NCBI RefSeq assembly: GCF_000204135.1
Contig: NC_015408.1
Span: forward strand, 124,001-188,000
Direction of reading: 5' to 3'
DNA: 64,000 nt
From: Chlamydia pecorum E58
Lineage (GTDB): Bacteria > Chlamydiota > Chlamydiia > Chlamydiales > Chlamydiaceae
The notes beneath the pieces are model-generated. The model made no database searches. It had not been told where the DNA came from and saw only the letters and a program-made list of their open reading frames with translations. This document shows, one piece after another, positions 16,603 through 28,284 of this stretch (positions within the stretch are counted from its first letter, which is position 1; the number at the start of each line of letters is the position of its first letter). A program made the position numbers and the translations under genes.

Positions 16603-18590
16603 GAAAGGATTCTTTGTAAGATCAATTCTGTGGTAAACCCACATGCTTCAGCAGCATCCTCTGGAGCAGCAGAAACCCCAAATTGATCCATAGCAATGGC
16701 AATCCCAGAAGAGCCAATATACTTATACCAGCCTAACGCAGAACCAGCTTCTATAGACACCCGGATGCCTAAGTCTCCCCCGAGGATTTTTTCCTTATAC
16801 GCGGCATCTTGTTCTTCAAAGATCTCCCAACAAGGGAAAGAAATCACACGCACATGCTTATCTAAAAGCTCTAACTCCTTCATTACAGAAAGTGCTAAAG
16901 AAACTTCAGATCCTGTTGCAAACAAGGTATAATCAGGTGTTCCCTCTGTATCTTTTAAAATATATGCTCCTCTCCCTACGCCCTCTTTAAAATGACGATC
17001 TGTATAGGACAACGTCGGGAGATTCTGACGCGACAACACAATCGCTGTTGGCCCCTGAAACCGCAATGCTGCTTGCCAAGCTCCTTTAACTTCATTAGCA
17101 TCTGCAGGACGAATTACCTGCAGTCCAGGGATGGCTCGTAAAGACATTAGCTGTTCGATGGGCTGATGTGTGGGTCCATCCTCACCTAAGAAAATAGAAT
17201 CATGAGTGAGATGATAGATCACAGGGAGTTTCGACAATGCTGCTAAACGAATTGCATTACGCATATAATCAGAAAAAACAAGGAAGGTACCGCCAAAAGG
17301 AGTGAAAACTTTATGATAGGCAAAGCCATTCATAATTGCTCCCATTCCAAACTCGCGCACACCATATTTAATATTTCTTCCTGTGAAATCATGACTTTGA
17401 ATCACTCCAGCATCCCGGATCCAAGTGCCATCAGAACTAGACAGATCTGCTGATCCACCGATTATATAGGGTAAATATTGAGCTAAAAATTGAATAATTT
17501 TGTTGGAAGCTGCCCTTCCAGAAATGTATTCTGGCATGCTTATGCTTCGCAATAAATCTTCTATATCACTAGAGGACTTATGAGTTGTTAACGCAAGAAA
17601 ATCCTCATGTAATTGAGGAAACTGCTTAGACCAGACACGAAAATCATCTAGCCATTTTTCCTGGGCTTTTTTCTCTTCATGACCTTTTTGAGAAAAAAAG
17701 GCCTTTACTGCAGGAGGAACATAAAACTTCTCTTCGGAGAGGCACCAAAACTGTTTTGTTTGTGCCACACCTTCAGCACCTAAAGGAGAGCCATGAGCCG
17801 CGGAACTCCCTTCTTTTGGAGAGCCGTGTCCTATAATTGTGTGGGCAATGATCAATACAGGGCGCTCTTGATTGCATTGAATTTCTGAAAAGACCTCATG
17901 CATTTGGGGAAAGTCATACCCATCGATTTCTTTCACTTCCCAGTTGTATGCTTCAAAACGCTTTCTTGTATCTTCAACACTAACTTCTCGTAAATTGCCA
18001 TCTAAAACGACATCATTATAATCATAGATTACCACAAGGTTATCCAAGCATAAAGAGCCGGCCAAACTACAAGCCTCATGGCTCACGCCCTCCATCATGC
18101 AGCCATCCCCAGCTAAACAGTACACCTTACTATTAAAAATTTCATGCTCAGGACGATTAAACCTAGCGGCCAACATTTTTCCCGCTAAAGCCATGCCCAC
18201 AGCATTTCCCACTCCCTGACCTAAAGGGCCTGTTGTCGCTTCAACGCCTTCTGTTTCACGATATTCTGGATGGCCAGGAGTTCGAGAATGCAACTGTCGA
18301 AACTGTTGTATCTCCTCTAAAGAAACATTAAACCCTGAAAGATGCAAACATGCATACAACATTGCGGAACCATGTCCAGCAGAAAGAACAAAGCGGTCCC
18401 TATTTATCCATTGAGGATCTCGAGGATTGTGTCTCAAAACATAGCTATACAAATATGCTGCGAGCTCAGCACATCCTAATGGCAACCCTGGATGACCAGA
18501 AGCAGCTTTCTGAATCGCTTCTATACTGAGCTGCTTAATGGCTCCTGCAATTTTTTCTAAAAGTTCTAAGTTACACTCTTTAGCGAACAT
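16596..18590 (-). CDS. tkt: Transketolase
   Basis: A 664-residue thiamine-diphosphate enzyme of the non-oxidative pentose phosphate pathway. It has the N-terminal K-A-A-S-G-H-P-G-L-P-L-G, A-T-T-G-P-L-G-Q-G, the ThDP motif G-D-G-C-M-M-E-G-V followed by D-Y-N, and in the second half R-E-F-G-M-G-A and the H-D-S-I-F-L-G-E-D-G-P-T-H-Q-P transketolase signature. The frame is open to a TTG at 18659, but the ATG at 18590 gives the normal family length and is chosen. It converges with amn. Confidence 0.95.
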   Translation of the reverse strand: MFAKECNLELLEKIAGAIKQLSIEAIQKAASGHPGLPLGCAELAAYLYSYVLRHNPRDPQWINRDRFVLSAGHGSAMLYACLHLSGFNVSLEEIQQFRQLHSRTPGHPEYRETEGVEATTGPLGQGVGNAVGMALAGKMLAARFNRPEHEIFNSKVYCLAGDGCMMEGVSHEACSLAGSLCLDNLVVIYDYNDVVLDGNLREVSVEDTRKRFEAYNWEVKEIDGYDFPQMHEVFSEIQCNQERPVLIIAHTIIGHGSPKEGSSAAHGSPLGAEGVAQTKQFWCLSEEKFYVPPAVKAFFSQKGHEEKKAQEKWLDDFRVWSKQFPQLHEDFLALTTHKSSSDIEDLLRSISMPEYISGRAASNKIIQFLAQYLPYIIGGSADLSSSDGTWIRDAGVIQSHDFTGRNIKYGVREFGMGAIMNGFAYHKVFTPFGGTFLVFSDYMRNAIRLAALSKLPVIYHLTHDSIFLGEDGPTHQPIEQLMSLRAIPGLQVIRPADANEVKGAWQAALRFQGPTAIVLSRQNLPTLSYTDRHFKEGVGRGAYILKDTEGTPDYTLFATGSEVSLALSVMKELELLDKHVRVISFPCWEIFEEQDAAYKEKILGGDLGIRVSIEAGSALGWYKYIGSSGIAIAMDQFGVSAAPEDAAEACGFTTELILQRILSQ

Positions 18591-18804
18591 GCCCTTAGCC
18601 TTACATCTACGTAATAAAGATTGGCGATCATATGGTATCCTCAACCAAAAAGCAAGCAACTCTTATCTCAGAAAATCTAGAATATCCCCAAGAGAAAGGA
18701 GGGTGTCCTTCATACTGAAACAAATTAGGAATAGAGACGAAAAAAAAGCGTTGTCCTATAATACATAGTCATCAAAAAATCTATTACACCTGCTGACTTT
18801 TCTC

Positions 18805-21429
18805 ATGCTAAGCAATCTTCTTCGTTCCAAGTTTTTGAATTTTTATGCAAACCGGCACCATAAGATCATCCCTTCCTCTCCGGTGTTCCCTCACCAAGAC
18901 CCTTCGATTCTCTTTACCAATGCCGGCATGAATCAATTCAAAAATATTTTTCTTAACAAGGAAACGGTGAGTTATTCTCGAGCAACGACTTCACAAAAAT
19001 GTATCCGTGCTGGAGGAAAGCATAATGATTTAGAAAATGTAGGTCATACTTCTCGGCATTTGACCTTCTTTGAAATGTTAGGGAACTTTTCCTTTGGGGA
19101 CTATTTCAAAGCAGATGCGACTACCTTTGCATGGGAAGCCTCTCTTTCTGTTTTTAACTTTGCTCCTGAGTTTATTTATGCCACAGTACATGAAAAAGAT
19201 GATGAAGCTTTTGCCCTTTGGGAGCGTTACCTCCCCACAGAACGCATTTTTCGGCTAACGGACAAGGATAACTTTTGGAGCATGGCAGATACTGGTCCTT
19301 GTGGGTACTGCTCCGAACTTCTTTTTGATCGGGGGCCTAAGTTTGGCTCTGCTAGTTCTCCTCTTGAGGACATAGAAGGAGAACGTTTTCTAGAATATTG
19401 GAATCTGGTCTTCATGGAGTTTAACCGTACAGCTGAAGGAGACCTTTTGTCCTTACCAAATAAGCATGTTGATACCGGAGCTGGGCTGGAGAGGTTAATT
19501 TCATTAATCTCTGGGACAAACACTGTATTTGAAGCAGATGTTTTGCGCATGCTGATAGGGAAAATCGAACAGTTAAGTGGGAAAACCTACTGTCCAGACT
19601 CTCCCCACGGAGCTGCTTTCCGAGTTATTGCAGATCATATTCGCTCGTTATCTTTCGCGATTGCGGATGGGCTACTTCCAGGAAATACAGAACGCGGATA
19701 CGTTTTAAGGAAAATTTTAAGAAGGGCAGTAAACTATGGCCGACGCCTAGGGTTTCAGCAGCCTTTCTTAGCAGAGATTGTCCCCTCTTTAGCAGATGCA
19801 ATGGGAGAAGCCTATCCAGAGCTACGTCTTTCCTTAACACAAATTCAAGAGGTACTCTCTAATGAAGAGGAGTGTTTCCTGAAAACTCTACATCGAGGGG
19901 GGAACCTTTTACAACAAGTGTTAAAAGCTTCTTCCTCTTCCTCTGTAATCTCTGGGGAAGATGCATTTAAATTAAAAGACACCTACGGCCTTCCTATAGA
20001 TGAAATTTTTCTACTAGCGAAAGATTACAATTTTCAAGTGGACATGGAAACCTTTGCTCTCCTTGAACAAGAAGCTAAAGAACGCTCTAGAAAACACTCC
20101 GTAAAAACCCAAGAAGAGGTCAAAGTCGTTTACGAGCAGCTCCCTGAGCTTTCTGTGGAATTTATCGGTTATGATACGCTCTCTTGCGATACTTTTATTG
20201 AAGCGATTATTTCTCAAGACCAGATCGTCTCTTCCCTTCAAGAAGGAGAGGAAGGGATCTTAATATTAAAAACTACACCTTTCTATGCAGAAAAAGGCGG
20301 CCAGGTAGGAGATTCTGGCGAGATCTTTTCTCAGGAAGGATCTTTTATTGTTTCCCATACGACAACCCCCCAGGCTGGATTTATTGCCCATCATGGAAAA
20401 ATGTCTCAAGGGAAGCTTTCACAGGCTGAGGCAGTGACTACACAAGTCAATTGTATCCGCAGAAAAAAAATCGCCAATAACCATACAGGGTGTCACCTAT
20501 TACACCATGCCTTAGCTTCTGTATTGGGAAATCATATCCGCCAAGCGGGCTCTTATGTTGATGAAACAAAAATCCGCTTAGACTTTACCTATCCTAAAGC
20601 AATCGCTCCTGAAGATCTTGCTTCTATTGAGTCTTTAGTAAACGATCTTATCCGAGAAAACCATCCCGTACTTACACGAGAAACTCTGTATTCGGATGTT
20701 ATGAACTCTAAAGAAATTAAGCAGTTCTTTGGGGATAAATATGGCGATACTGTCCGGGTAGTTTCTGCTGGAGTTTCTCACGAGCTATGTGGAGGAACGC
20801 ATGCGCAAGCTACGGGAGATCTTGGCTATTTCCGCATAGTGAAAGAACATGCGATCGCTACGGGAATTCGTAGGATTGAAGCTATTACAGGAGAGGAGGC
20901 AGAAGCTGCTAGCCGCCAAGAAAGAAAGCTTTTGGATGAGGCTGCGCTACTGCTACAAGCACCTAAAGACCAGTTGCTTGCGAAACTCACGCACGCTCTT
21001 GAGCAAAGAAAAAAACAAGATAAGGTCATCTCTGATTTAGAGAATAAGTTAATCAGTGCTCAGTTAGATGAACTTATAAATCAGCGCCACTCCTCACACG
21101 AGATTTCTTACTTAGTCTATCATTTAGCAGAAAAAGAAGGCCACCACCTACAACAATATGCTAACTGCTTTCATCAAAAGCTCCCACAGCGAAGTATTTC
21201 CCTGTGGATCACTAAGAAAAATAGGAAATATATTGTTTTATCTCGAATTTCAGAGGATCTTGCTGCACAAGGGTTCCAGGCTCAAGAACTCTTAAAAGCC
21301 ATACTAGCTCCTTATGGCGGACGCTGGGGAGGAGCGAAGCTTTCTGCTCAGGGAAGTGCTTCCTCTCTTCCAGCAACAGAAGAACTATATCAAACGTTAT
21401 GGCAATGGATTTCAACCCAATTAACTTAG
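18805..21429 (+). CDS. alaS: Alanyl-tRNA synthetase
   Basis: An 874-residue class II synthetase, the usual length. The catalytic core starts at [20 protein letters not shown], with the N-A-G-M-N-Q-F-K-N motif. The editing domain holds [11 protein letters not shown] (HxxxH zinc site) near residue 564 and [10 protein letters not shown] near 660; a C-terminal coiled coil and C-Ala domain follow. It begins the run alaS-mfd-hemE-hemN-hemG; mfd starts 31 bases before its stop. Confidence 0.97.
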   Translation: MLSNLLRSKFLNFYANRHHKIIPSSPVFPHQDPSILFTNAGMNQFKNIFLNKETVSYSRATTSQKCIRAGGKHNDLENVGHTSRHLTFFEMLGNFSFGDYFKADATTFAWEASLSVFNFAPEFIYATVHEKDDEAFALWERYLPTERIFRLTDKDNFWSMADTGPCGYCSELLFDRGPKFGSASSPLEDIEGERFLEYWNLVFMEFNRTAEGDLLSLPNKHVDTGAGLERLISLISGTNTVFEADVLRMLIGKIEQLSGKTYCPDSPHGAAFRVIADHIRSLSFAIADGLLPGNTERGYVLRKILRRAVNYGRRLGFQQPFLAEIVPSLADAMGEAYPELRLSLTQIQEVLSNEEECFLKTLHRGGNLLQQVLKASSSSSVISGEDAFKLKDTYGLPIDEIFLLAKDYNFQVDMETFALLEQEAKERSRKHSVKTQEEVKVVYEQLPELSVEFIGYDTLSCDTFIEAIISQDQIVSSLQEGEEGILILKTTPFYAEKGGQVGDSGEIFSQEGSFIVSHTTTPQAGFIAHHGKMSQGKLSQAEAVTTQVNCIRRKKIANNHTGCHLLHHALASVLGNHIRQAGSYVDETKIRLDFTYPKAIAPEDLASIESLVNDLIRENHPVLTRETLYSDVMNSKEIKQFFGDKYGDTVRVVSAGVSHELCGGTHAQATGDLGYFRIVKEHAIATGIRRIEAITGEEAEAASRQERKLLDEAALLLQAPKDQLLAKLTHALEQRKKQDKVISDLENKLISAQLDELINQRHSSHEISYLVYHLAEKEGHHLQQYANCFHQKLPQRSISLWITKKNRKYIVLSRISEDLAAQGFQAQELLKAILAPYGGRWGGAKLSAQGSASSLPATEELYQTLWQWISTQLT

Positions 21430-24400
21430 AGCTTTCTTTTACCCAAAGGTTGTATCAACATACCGCCCCCCTTCTGATTGAAAATGTACGTCCAGGGGCA
21501 TTAGCGTTTTTGGCAGCAAAGATGTTTCATGATACAGCGCAACCTATTATCATGATTACCACCCCTGCGCGCCTTGATGATCTGTTTGAAAACCTCTCGA
21601 CGTTTTTGCCTACTCTCCCTGTTGAGTTTCCTTCATCAGAGATAGATCTTTCTCCTAAGTTGGTAAATATTGATGCTGTAGGGAAACGTGATTATCTTCT
21701 CTATACGATTCATAAAAACACTGCGCCTCTAGTATGTGTGACTACTTTAAAAGCTCTTCTTGAGAAGACTCTCTCCCCCAAGGAAAGCGCAAAGCGACAT
21801 TTGGAGCTTCATGTTGGTGATACCTTAGATCCTGAAACTACAGTAGAGCTGTGTAAAGATCTCGGCTATACACAGGTAACAGTAGCAAGAGAAAAAGGGG
21901 AGTTTGCTCATCGTGGGGGGATCGTAGATATCTTTCCCTTATCTGCAACGGAGCCTTTTCGTATAGAATTCTGGGGAGAGAAAATTCTCTCCTTACGAGC
22001 CTATAATCCCTCGGATCAATTATCCATAGAGAAGGTTTCTCAGATCTTGATCTCTCCCGTAGAGAAAATCTCCTCTTCAGGGACGCTCTCCCATACACTT
22101 TTGGACTTTTTTTCTACACCACCGTTATGCCTTTTTGATGATCTGGAAACTCTAGAGAACGACTTTGCTGAAATCTCCGGAACGTTAGCGTCTTTCCCTG
22201 AGCGCTTTCTTTCCCTTGAGGGGTTTTTTCAAAGGATCTCTAACAACAAGTCTATGTTTTTCTCTGAGGCATATTTCCCTAATGTGCAAATCAAAAAAAA
22301 CGATGCTGTAACAATCCAAGTATTTAACCATGCTCTTGATGTTCAAAGAGTTTCTCTTCCCTTGCTCTATCCTAACGAAATCTTAGAACACAATGAAAAC
22401 CCCCTACTAAGCTTCCTACAGCGTCTTCAAGAGCTCCTCCCGGAGCAAAACGCTTCTCTGAAACTTGCTCTCTACAGCACAAAGACAAAGTCCTTAAAGG
22501 AAGCTCGCACCTTAGCTCAACAATTTCACAAAACACACGTATCTATTTATGAAAACTCGGGGAATCTCTCGTCGAGTTTCGCCCTAGTTCAGGAAGGCTT
22601 TGTAGCAATTTCCCTATCGGAATTTGCCTCAACAAAAATCTTAAGGCGTCAAAAACAACGAAATTACTTTTCAGTAACGACAGCGGAAGAGGTCTATGTT
22701 CCAGTTCCTGGGGAAACAGTTGTGCATCTTCATAATGGGATTGGGAAGTTTGTCGGGGTGGAGAAAAAACCTAACCATCTCAACATCGAAACAGATTACC
22801 TCGTAATAGAATACGCAGACCATGCCAAGCTCTATGTCCCTTCAGACCAGGCCTACCTTATCTCTCGCTATGTAGGGGCTTCTGACACCCCTCCAGAGTT
22901 TCATAATCTTAATGGTTCCAAGTGGAAACGTTCTCGAGAACTTACGGAAAAATCTTTAGTTGCCTATGCGGAAAAGCTTCTTCAGCTTGAAGCACAGCGC
23001 AGCACAACTCCGGCATTTGTACATCCTCCACATGGGGAAGAAGTTATCAAGTTTGCAGAGACCTTTCCCTATGAGGAAACTCCTGATCAGCTCAAAGCTA
23101 TAGAGCAGATCTATGAAGATATGATGTCTGAAAAGCTTATGGACAGACTCATTTGTGGAGATGCAGGGTTTGGGAAAACTGAGGTTATCATGAGAGCTGC
23201 AGTAAAAGCTGTTTGTGATGGCCACCGTCAAGTGATTGTTATGGTTCCCACGACAATTTTAGCACACCAGCATTATGAAACCTTTAAGCAAAGGATGGCA
23301 GGGCTCCCAATAAACATTGCAGTAATTTCAAGGTTTTCACAAACCAAAGAGCAGAAAGTCATCTTCCAAAAAGTTGCTGAAGGGGGAATCGATATTTTAA
23401 TTGGAACCCACAAGCTTATTAATAAACACCTAGAATTTCATCATCCTGGGTTGCTCATCATCGATGAGGAACAGCGCTTTGGAGTAAAAATTAAAGAGAG
23501 TCTAAAAGAGCGGTATCCAAATATCGACTGCTTAACAGTCTCTGCTACCCCTATCCCTAGGACGCTATACATGTCCCTAACTGGTGCTAGAGATCTTTCT
23601 ATCATCACCATGCCCCCGTTGGATCGTCTTCCTGTAAGCACTTTCCTTATGGAACATAATGACGAAACTCTATCTGCTGCATTACGCCATGAGCTCCTTC
23701 GCGGGGGGCAAGCCTATGTGATTCATAATCGGATAGAAAGTCTATTTCGCTTAGCGGAGAACATCCGTACACTTATTCCTGAAGCCAGAATTGGAGTCGC
23801 TCATGGACAGATGACCTCGGAAGAGCTAGCTAAGATTTTTCACAAATTTAAGACCCAACAGACCAATATTTTGATCGCCACGGCAATCATAGAAAATGGT
23901 ATTGACATTCCTAATGCCAATACTATCTTGATCGACCATGCAGATAAATTTGGCATGGCAGATTTATATCAAATGAAAGGCCGCGTAGGCCGCTGGAATA
24001 AAAAGGCATATTGTTATTTTCTTGTCCCTCATCTAGATCGGCTGTCTGGTCCTGCTGCAAAGCGCTTAGCAGCACTCAACAAGCAAGAATATGGCGGGGG
24101 AATGAAAATTGCCCTCCATGATCTAGAGATCCGTGGAGCTGGAAATATCTTAGGAACAGATCAATCTGGGCATATCAGCGCTATAGGCTTTAACTTATAC
24201 TGCAAGCTGCTAAAGAAAACGATCGCAGCATTAAAAACACATTCCAGCCCTTCTCTTCTTCAAGATACGATAAAAATTGAATTCCCCTATAACTCTCGCA
24301 TTCCTGATTCCTATATAGATTCAGCATCCTTACGAATCGAGTTCTATCAAAAAGTAGGAAATGCAGAAAATATAGAAGCTTTAGAAGCCATAAAACAAGA

Positions 24401-24662
24401 ACTTCTTGATCGCTTTGGGCCTCTACCTCAAGAGGTCTCCTGGCTACTAGCCCTTGCACAGGTGCGGCTCTTTGCGCTACAACACAACATCTCCAGCATT
24501 AAGGGAACAAGAAACTCTTTATCTATACAGCAAACCCATGGAAAGAATGAGCTCATAAAACAAACTCTCCCTTATGCGCTTTCTCCTACCCCAGAACTAT
24601 TAATAAAAGAAGTCTGTGAATCTATAGAAAAAGCTTTTCCTTTAAACACATTTAAACAATAA
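21399..24662 (+). CDS. mfd: Transcription-repair coupling factor Mfd
   Basis: A 1087-residue translocase that removes stalled RNA polymerase and recruits UvrA. The N-terminal UvrB-like region has [19 protein letters not shown] near residue 165. The RNA-polymerase-interacting domain begins with [12 protein letters not shown] near 440. The RecG-like motor carries Walker A G-D-A-G-F-G-K-T near 587, D-E-E-Q-R-F-G near 688, and Q-M-K-G-R-V-G-R near 860. A C-terminal TRCF domain follows. Start is ATG 21399 or 21405, inside the alaS end. Confidence 0.97.
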   Translation: MAMDFNPINLELSFTQRLYQHTAPLLIENVRPGALAFLAAKMFHDTAQPIIMITTPARLDDLFENLSTFLPTLPVEFPSSEIDLSPKLVNIDAVGKRDYLLYTIHKNTAPLVCVTTLKALLEKTLSPKESAKRHLELHVGDTLDPETTVELCKDLGYTQVTVAREKGEFAHRGGIVDIFPLSATEPFRIEFWGEKILSLRAYNPSDQLSIEKVSQILISPVEKISSSGTLSHTLLDFFSTPPLCLFDDLETLENDFAEISGTLASFPERFLSLEGFFQRISNNKSMFFSEAYFPNVQIKKNDAVTIQVFNHALDVQRVSLPLLYPNEILEHNENPLLSFLQRLQELLPEQNASLKLALYSTKTKSLKEARTLAQQFHKTHVSIYENSGNLSSSFALVQEGFVAISLSEFASTKILRRQKQRNYFSVTTAEEVYVPVPGETVVHLHNGIGKFVGVEKKPNHLNIETDYLVIEYADHAKLYVPSDQAYLISRYVGASDTPPEFHNLNGSKWKRSRELTEKSLVAYAEKLLQLEAQRSTTPAFVHPPHGEEVIKFAETFPYEETPDQLKAIEQIYEDMMSEKLMDRLICGDAGFGKTEVIMRAAVKAVCDGHRQVIVMVPTTILAHQHYETFKQRMAGLPINIAVISRFSQTKEQKVIFQKVAEGGIDILIGTHKLINKHLEFHHPGLLIIDEEQRFGVKIKESLKERYPNIDCLTVSATPIPRTLYMSLTGARDLSIITMPPLDRLPVSTFLMEHNDETLSAALRHELLRGGQAYVIHNRIESLFRLAENIRTLIPEARIGVAHGQMTSEELAKIFHKFKTQQTNILIATAIIENGIDIPNANTILIDHADKFGMADLYQMKGRVGRWNKKAYCYFLVPHLDRLSGPAAKRLAALNKQEYGGGMKIALHDLEIRGAGNILGTDQSGHISAIGFNLYCKLLKKTIAALKTHSSPSLLQDTIKIEFPYNSRIPDSYIDSASLRIEFYQKVGNAENIEALEAIKQELLDRFGPLPQEVSWLLALAQVRLFALQHNISSIKGTRNSLSIQQTHGKNELIKQTLPYALSPTPELLIKEVCESIEKAFPLNTFKQ

Positions 24663-24669
24663 AGGCTTC

Positions 24670-25662
24670 ATGTCATTTGCAGATCTCTTACAACGCCAAG
24701 CTCCCCATCGCCCTCCAGTATGGTTCCTACGCCAAGTAGGAAGATACATGCCCCAATACCACGAGCTTAAAGGTTCTCAACCCCTAAAGAGTTTTTTCCA
24801 TAATCCTGAAGCAATTATAGAAGCGACCCTTTTAGGCCCTGAGCTCTTACATGTAGACGCAGCTATTCTCTTTGCAGACATCCTCTCTATCTTGGATGGC
24901 TTTTGCCTTTCTTATGATTTTTCCCCAGGCCCTAAAATCGAATTCTCTCCAACACAACCCTTGTTCTTTACCCCAGAGCCAGAGGAAACCTTCCGCTACC
25001 TAACCGAGGCAATCTCTACGTTAACCTCAAGACTCTCCGTCCCCTTATTAGGGTTTGCTGCTTCTCCATTTACCTTAGCAAGTTATCTCCTAGATGGCGG
25101 TGCTTCTAAAGATTTCTCCAAAACCATGGCTTTTCTCTACCGCTATCCAGAAAAATTTCAAGAGCTCCTTGATACACTTATCAATAGTACGGCAATTTAC
25201 TTAGAACTCCAAGTCCGTGCTGGCGCTTCTGCAGTGCAGCTTTTTGAAAGCTCAAGCCTCCGTCTCCCTTCGGCTCTGTTCTCTCAATACGTTACAGAAC
25301 CTAATAAAGCCCTCATTGCCAAGCTAAAAGAAAAACAGATCCCTGTGAGTTTATTCTGTCGCTGCTTTGAAGAGAATTTTTCAAAGCTCTTAGATACTCA
25401 AGCAGACACCCTCCATCCTGATTACCATATAGACCTTGCCCGCTTTGCGAAAGTTGCCCCTAAAGGGCTCTCTTTCCAAGGAAACTTTGATCCTGCGTTG
25501 TTTCTCCTTCCTGAACCCTTGCTAGATACCTACCTAGAGACCTTTCTAGAATCACTACGCTTTCTTCCAAACTACATCTTTAACTCTGGACATGGCATTC
25601 TTCCGGAAACACCCTTAGAAAATGTCCAACACGTTATCGCCTATGTTCAACATCGATTTTAA
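24670..25662 (+). CDS. hemE: Uroporphyrinogen decarboxylase HemE
   Basis: A 330-residue HemE that removes four acetate carboxyls from uroporphyrinogen III to give coproporphyrinogen III. The N-terminal signature R-P-P-V-W-F-L-R-Q-V-G-R-Y-M-P-Q-Y is intact, as are F-A-D-I-L near residue 66, the G-F-A-A-S-P-F-T-L-A-S-Y block and the late Q-G-N-F-D-P loop. It starts seven bases after mfd and overlaps hemN. Confidence 0.96.
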   Translation: MSFADLLQRQAPHRPPVWFLRQVGRYMPQYHELKGSQPLKSFFHNPEAIIEATLLGPELLHVDAAILFADILSILDGFCLSYDFSPGPKIEFSPTQPLFFTPEPEETFRYLTEAISTLTSRLSVPLLGFAASPFTLASYLLDGGASKDFSKTMAFLYRYPEKFQELLDTLINSTAIYLELQVRAGASAVQLFESSSLRLPSALFSQYVTEPNKALIAKLKEKQIPVSLFCRCFEENFSKLLDTQADTLHPDYHIDLARFAKVAPKGLSFQGNFDPALFLLPEPLLDTYLETFLESLRFLPNYIFNSGHGILPETPLENVQHVIAYVQHRF

Positions 25663-27016
25663 ATTCCTAGAAGGACTTCATCAACCCGCACCAAGATATA
25701 CAAGCTACCCTACAGCTTTAGAATGGGAGCCTTCTGATGAAGCCCCTGCACGCGTTGCTCTGCAAAGAATAAAAAATTCTCCCCAACCTTTGTCTTTGTA
25801 TTTCCACATTCCCTTTTGCCAATCGATGTGTCTGTATTGTGGATGTACTGTGATTCTCAACCGCAGAGAAGAGATTGTTGAGGACTACATCAATACGCTC
25901 CTCCAAGAAATCTCTCTTATCTCGCAGGAATTAGGAATGAAGTTCCCCGTTTCTCGAATCCATTTTGGAGGAGGCACTCCTAGCCGTCTTTCTCGGTATA
26001 TGTTCGAGAAGCTCTTTCATCAACTCCACAAATGCTTTGATCTCTCCCAAACAGAAGAGATCGCGATAGAGATAGACCCACGTTCTTTAAGGAACGATAT
26101 GGAGAAGGCGGAGTTTTTCCAAAATCTTGGGTTTAATCGTGTAAGCTTGGGAGTACAAGATACCCAAGCTGCCGTACAAGAAGCCGTAAAGCGACGGCAG
26201 ACCCATGAGGAGTCACGACGTGTGTATGAGAAGTTTAAAGAGCTGGGCTTTACTAGCATCAACATTGATCTAATCTACGGCTTGCCAAAGCAAACCCGTC
26301 ACACCTTTGCGCAAACTATCCAAGACATCCTCGCAATGCGCCCGGATCGTCTGGCATTATTTTCTTATGCTGCAGTCCCTTGGATCAAACCGCACCAAAA
26401 AGCAATCAAAGCTACAGATCTTCCCTCTATGGAAGAAAAATTTGCGATATACTCACAATCCCGACATAGCTTAATCAAGGCAGGCTACCAAGCTATTGGG
26501 ATGGATCATTTTTCTCTTCCCGAAGATCCCTTAACAGTAGCGTTTCATAACAAAACATTAATTCGTAATTTTCAAGGGTATTCCCTGCCTCCCGAAGAAG
26601 ACCTTATCGGACTAGGAATCTCTGCAACAAGTTTTATTCGTGGAATATACCTGCAAAATACGAAAGCTCTCGATATCTATCAGGAGAAGATCCTTTCACA
26701 TTCTCTAGCGACAGAAAAAAGCAAAGAGCTCTCCAAGGATGACCTGATTCGAAAATGGGTCATCCATAAGCTTATGTGTACCTTTGTTATAGAAAAAGAA
26801 GAGTTTTTCTCTCTTTTTGGTCATAGCTTTGATGAATATTTTTCTGATAGCCAAGAGAGGCTTCTAAGTATGGAACGGACAGGGTTAATCCAAAATAGCT
26901 CGTCATTTCTTACTGTCACTCCCTTAGGGGAGCTTTTCGTTAGGGTGATCGCTACCGCATTTGACCACTATTTCTTAAAGAAAGTATCTTCACCGCGATT
27001 TTCAGCATCAATATGA
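25643..27016 (+). CDS. hemN: Oxygen-independent coproporphyrinogen III oxidase HemN
   Basis: A radical-SAM enzyme of about 457 residues that converts coproporphyrinogen III to protoporphyrinogen IX without oxygen. The cluster motif is in F-H-I-P-F-C-Q-S-M-C-L-Y-C-G-C, the CxxxCxxC plus extra cysteine typical of true HemN, and H-F-G-G-G-T-P-S follows. The N-terminal R-Y-T-S-Y-P-T is also HemN-like, which separates it from HemW. I prefer ATG 25643; ATG 25622 adds seven residues. Both lie inside the hemE end, suggesting coupled translation. Confidence 0.93.
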   Translation: MFNIDFKFLEGLHQPAPRYTSYPTALEWEPSDEAPARVALQRIKNSPQPLSLYFHIPFCQSMCLYCGCTVILNRREEIVEDYINTLLQEISLISQELGMKFPVSRIHFGGGTPSRLSRYMFEKLFHQLHKCFDLSQTEEIAIEIDPRSLRNDMEKAEFFQNLGFNRVSLGVQDTQAAVQEAVKRRQTHEESRRVYEKFKELGFTSINIDLIYGLPKQTRHTFAQTIQDILAMRPDRLALFSYAAVPWIKPHQKAIKATDLPSMEEKFAIYSQSRHSLIKAGYQAIGMDHFSLPEDPLTVAFHNKTLIRNFQGYSLPPEEDLIGLGISATSFIRGIYLQNTKALDIYQEKILSHSLATEKSKELSKDDLIRKWVIHKLMCTFVIEKEEFFSLFGHSFDEYFSDSQERLLSMERTGLIQNSSSFLTVTPLGELFVRVIATAFDHYFLKKVSSPRFSASI

Positions 27017-28284
27017 AAAACATTATTGTTATAGGATCGGGAATCTCAGGACTTTCCTCTGCATGGTGGCTGCAGAAAAAGTTCCCCTCTGCCCATATTC
27101 TTATCCTTGAAAAAGCGCCTTCTCCTGGAGGGCTTTTACACACCAAAAAATGCGAAGAATTTCTCTTTGACTTAGGTCCTAAAGGATTTCTTACCCGAGG
27201 AGAAGGGTTATTCACCTTAAAGTTAATCGATGAGCTAGGCCTTAATGAAGCACTCATCTTTAGCGACAAAACTGCCAAGAACCGCTACATTCACTATAAA
27301 GGGAAAACAAAGAAAATCTCTCTATGGTCGTTGCTGCAAGAAGGTCTCCTGACAGCCTTAATGAAAGATTTTTTCGCCCCTCGCAACCCTAATGATAGCT
27401 CTGTGGAGGCCTTCTTACAACGCCACAGCTCGCAAAATCTTACAAAACATATTTTAAATCCAATAATTACTGCGATACGTGCAGGGAAAAGCCCCCATCT
27501 CTCCACATACATGGCCTTCCCCTCCTTAGCAAAACGCGAAGCAGAAACAGGCTCTCTCTTAAAAAGTGCCCTTAAAGAAATGCTCTTTCCTTCTCATGCT
27601 AAAGGGACATACTCCCTAGCAACTCTAAAACCTTCCTTGCATCTCCTTATTGAGACTCTTATAAAAAAACTCTCTGCAACATGGAGGTTTTCTTCTCCAG
27701 TAATACAAATCCACGCCTCTTCGGATCAAGTGCAGATCACAACTCCTTCGGAAACACTCTCCGCAGATCTTGCTATCTATACCGGCCCTTTGCATCTCCT
27801 TCCCTCCCTAACGGATCTTCCTAGCATACACAGAATGACAGAAAAACTCACTCCCTGGCACTTCTCTAGCACAGCATTAGGATGGCGCTCTGCGAACTTC
27901 TCTCTTCCCAAAGGGTATGGTATGCTCTTTGCTGAAGTCCCCCCTCTCTTGGGGATAGTATGGAACTCACAAATTTTCCCCCAGCGCGCTCCAGGAACAA
28001 CCTCTCTTTCTCTGCTCCTCGAGGGATACTGGCATGAGGAAGATGCCTATGCTTGTTCTATTGCGACAATTTCTGAATACCTAGGGATCTTTCAAAAACC
28101 TGATGCCTTTGCATTATTTTCTCCCTCAGATGGCGTCCCCCAACATAATGTAGGATTCTTTAAAGCCAAACAGCAGATCTTGCCTTCTCTGCCGAAAACT
28201 CTCAAGCTTGCAGGTCAAAACATCGCTGGTCCTGGGTTGAACCGTTGCATCGCCTCAGCGTTTAAAACTGTATCCTCTCTTTAA
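27013..28284 (+). CDS. hemG: Protoporphyrinogen oxidase (FAD-dependent, HemY/PPOX type)
   Basis: A 423-residue flavoprotein that oxidises protoporphyrinogen IX. The FAD Rossmann motif V-I-G-S-G-I-S-G-L-S-S-A-W-W-L opens the protein, then a basic and acidic cluster, the D-L-G-P-K-G-F block, and a C-terminal L-A-G-Q-N-I-A-G-P-G-L-N-R-C-I-A-S-A FAD-binding segment. Despite the traditional chlamydial name hemG it belongs to the oxygen-linked HemY/PPOX family, not to the flavodoxin-like E. coli HemG. ATGA overlap with hemN; four-base overlap with the convergent repeat protein. Confidence 0.92.
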   Translation: MKNIIVIGSGISGLSSAWWLQKKFPSAHILILEKAPSPGGLLHTKKCEEFLFDLGPKGFLTRGEGLFTLKLIDELGLNEALIFSDKTAKNRYIHYKGKTKKISLWSLLQEGLLTALMKDFFAPRNPNDSSVEAFLQRHSSQNLTKHILNPIITAIRAGKSPHLSTYMAFPSLAKREAETGSLLKSALKEMLFPSHAKGTYSLATLKPSLHLLIETLIKKLSATWRFSSPVIQIHASSDQVQITTPSETLSADLAIYTGPLHLLPSLTDLPSIHRMTEKLTPWHFSSTALGWRSANFSLPKGYGMLFAEVPPLLGIVWNSQIFPQRAPGTTSLSLLLEGYWHEEDAYACSIATISEYLGIFQKPDAFALFSPSDGVPQHNVGFFKAKQQILPSLPKTLKLAGQNIAGPGLNRCIASAFKTVSSL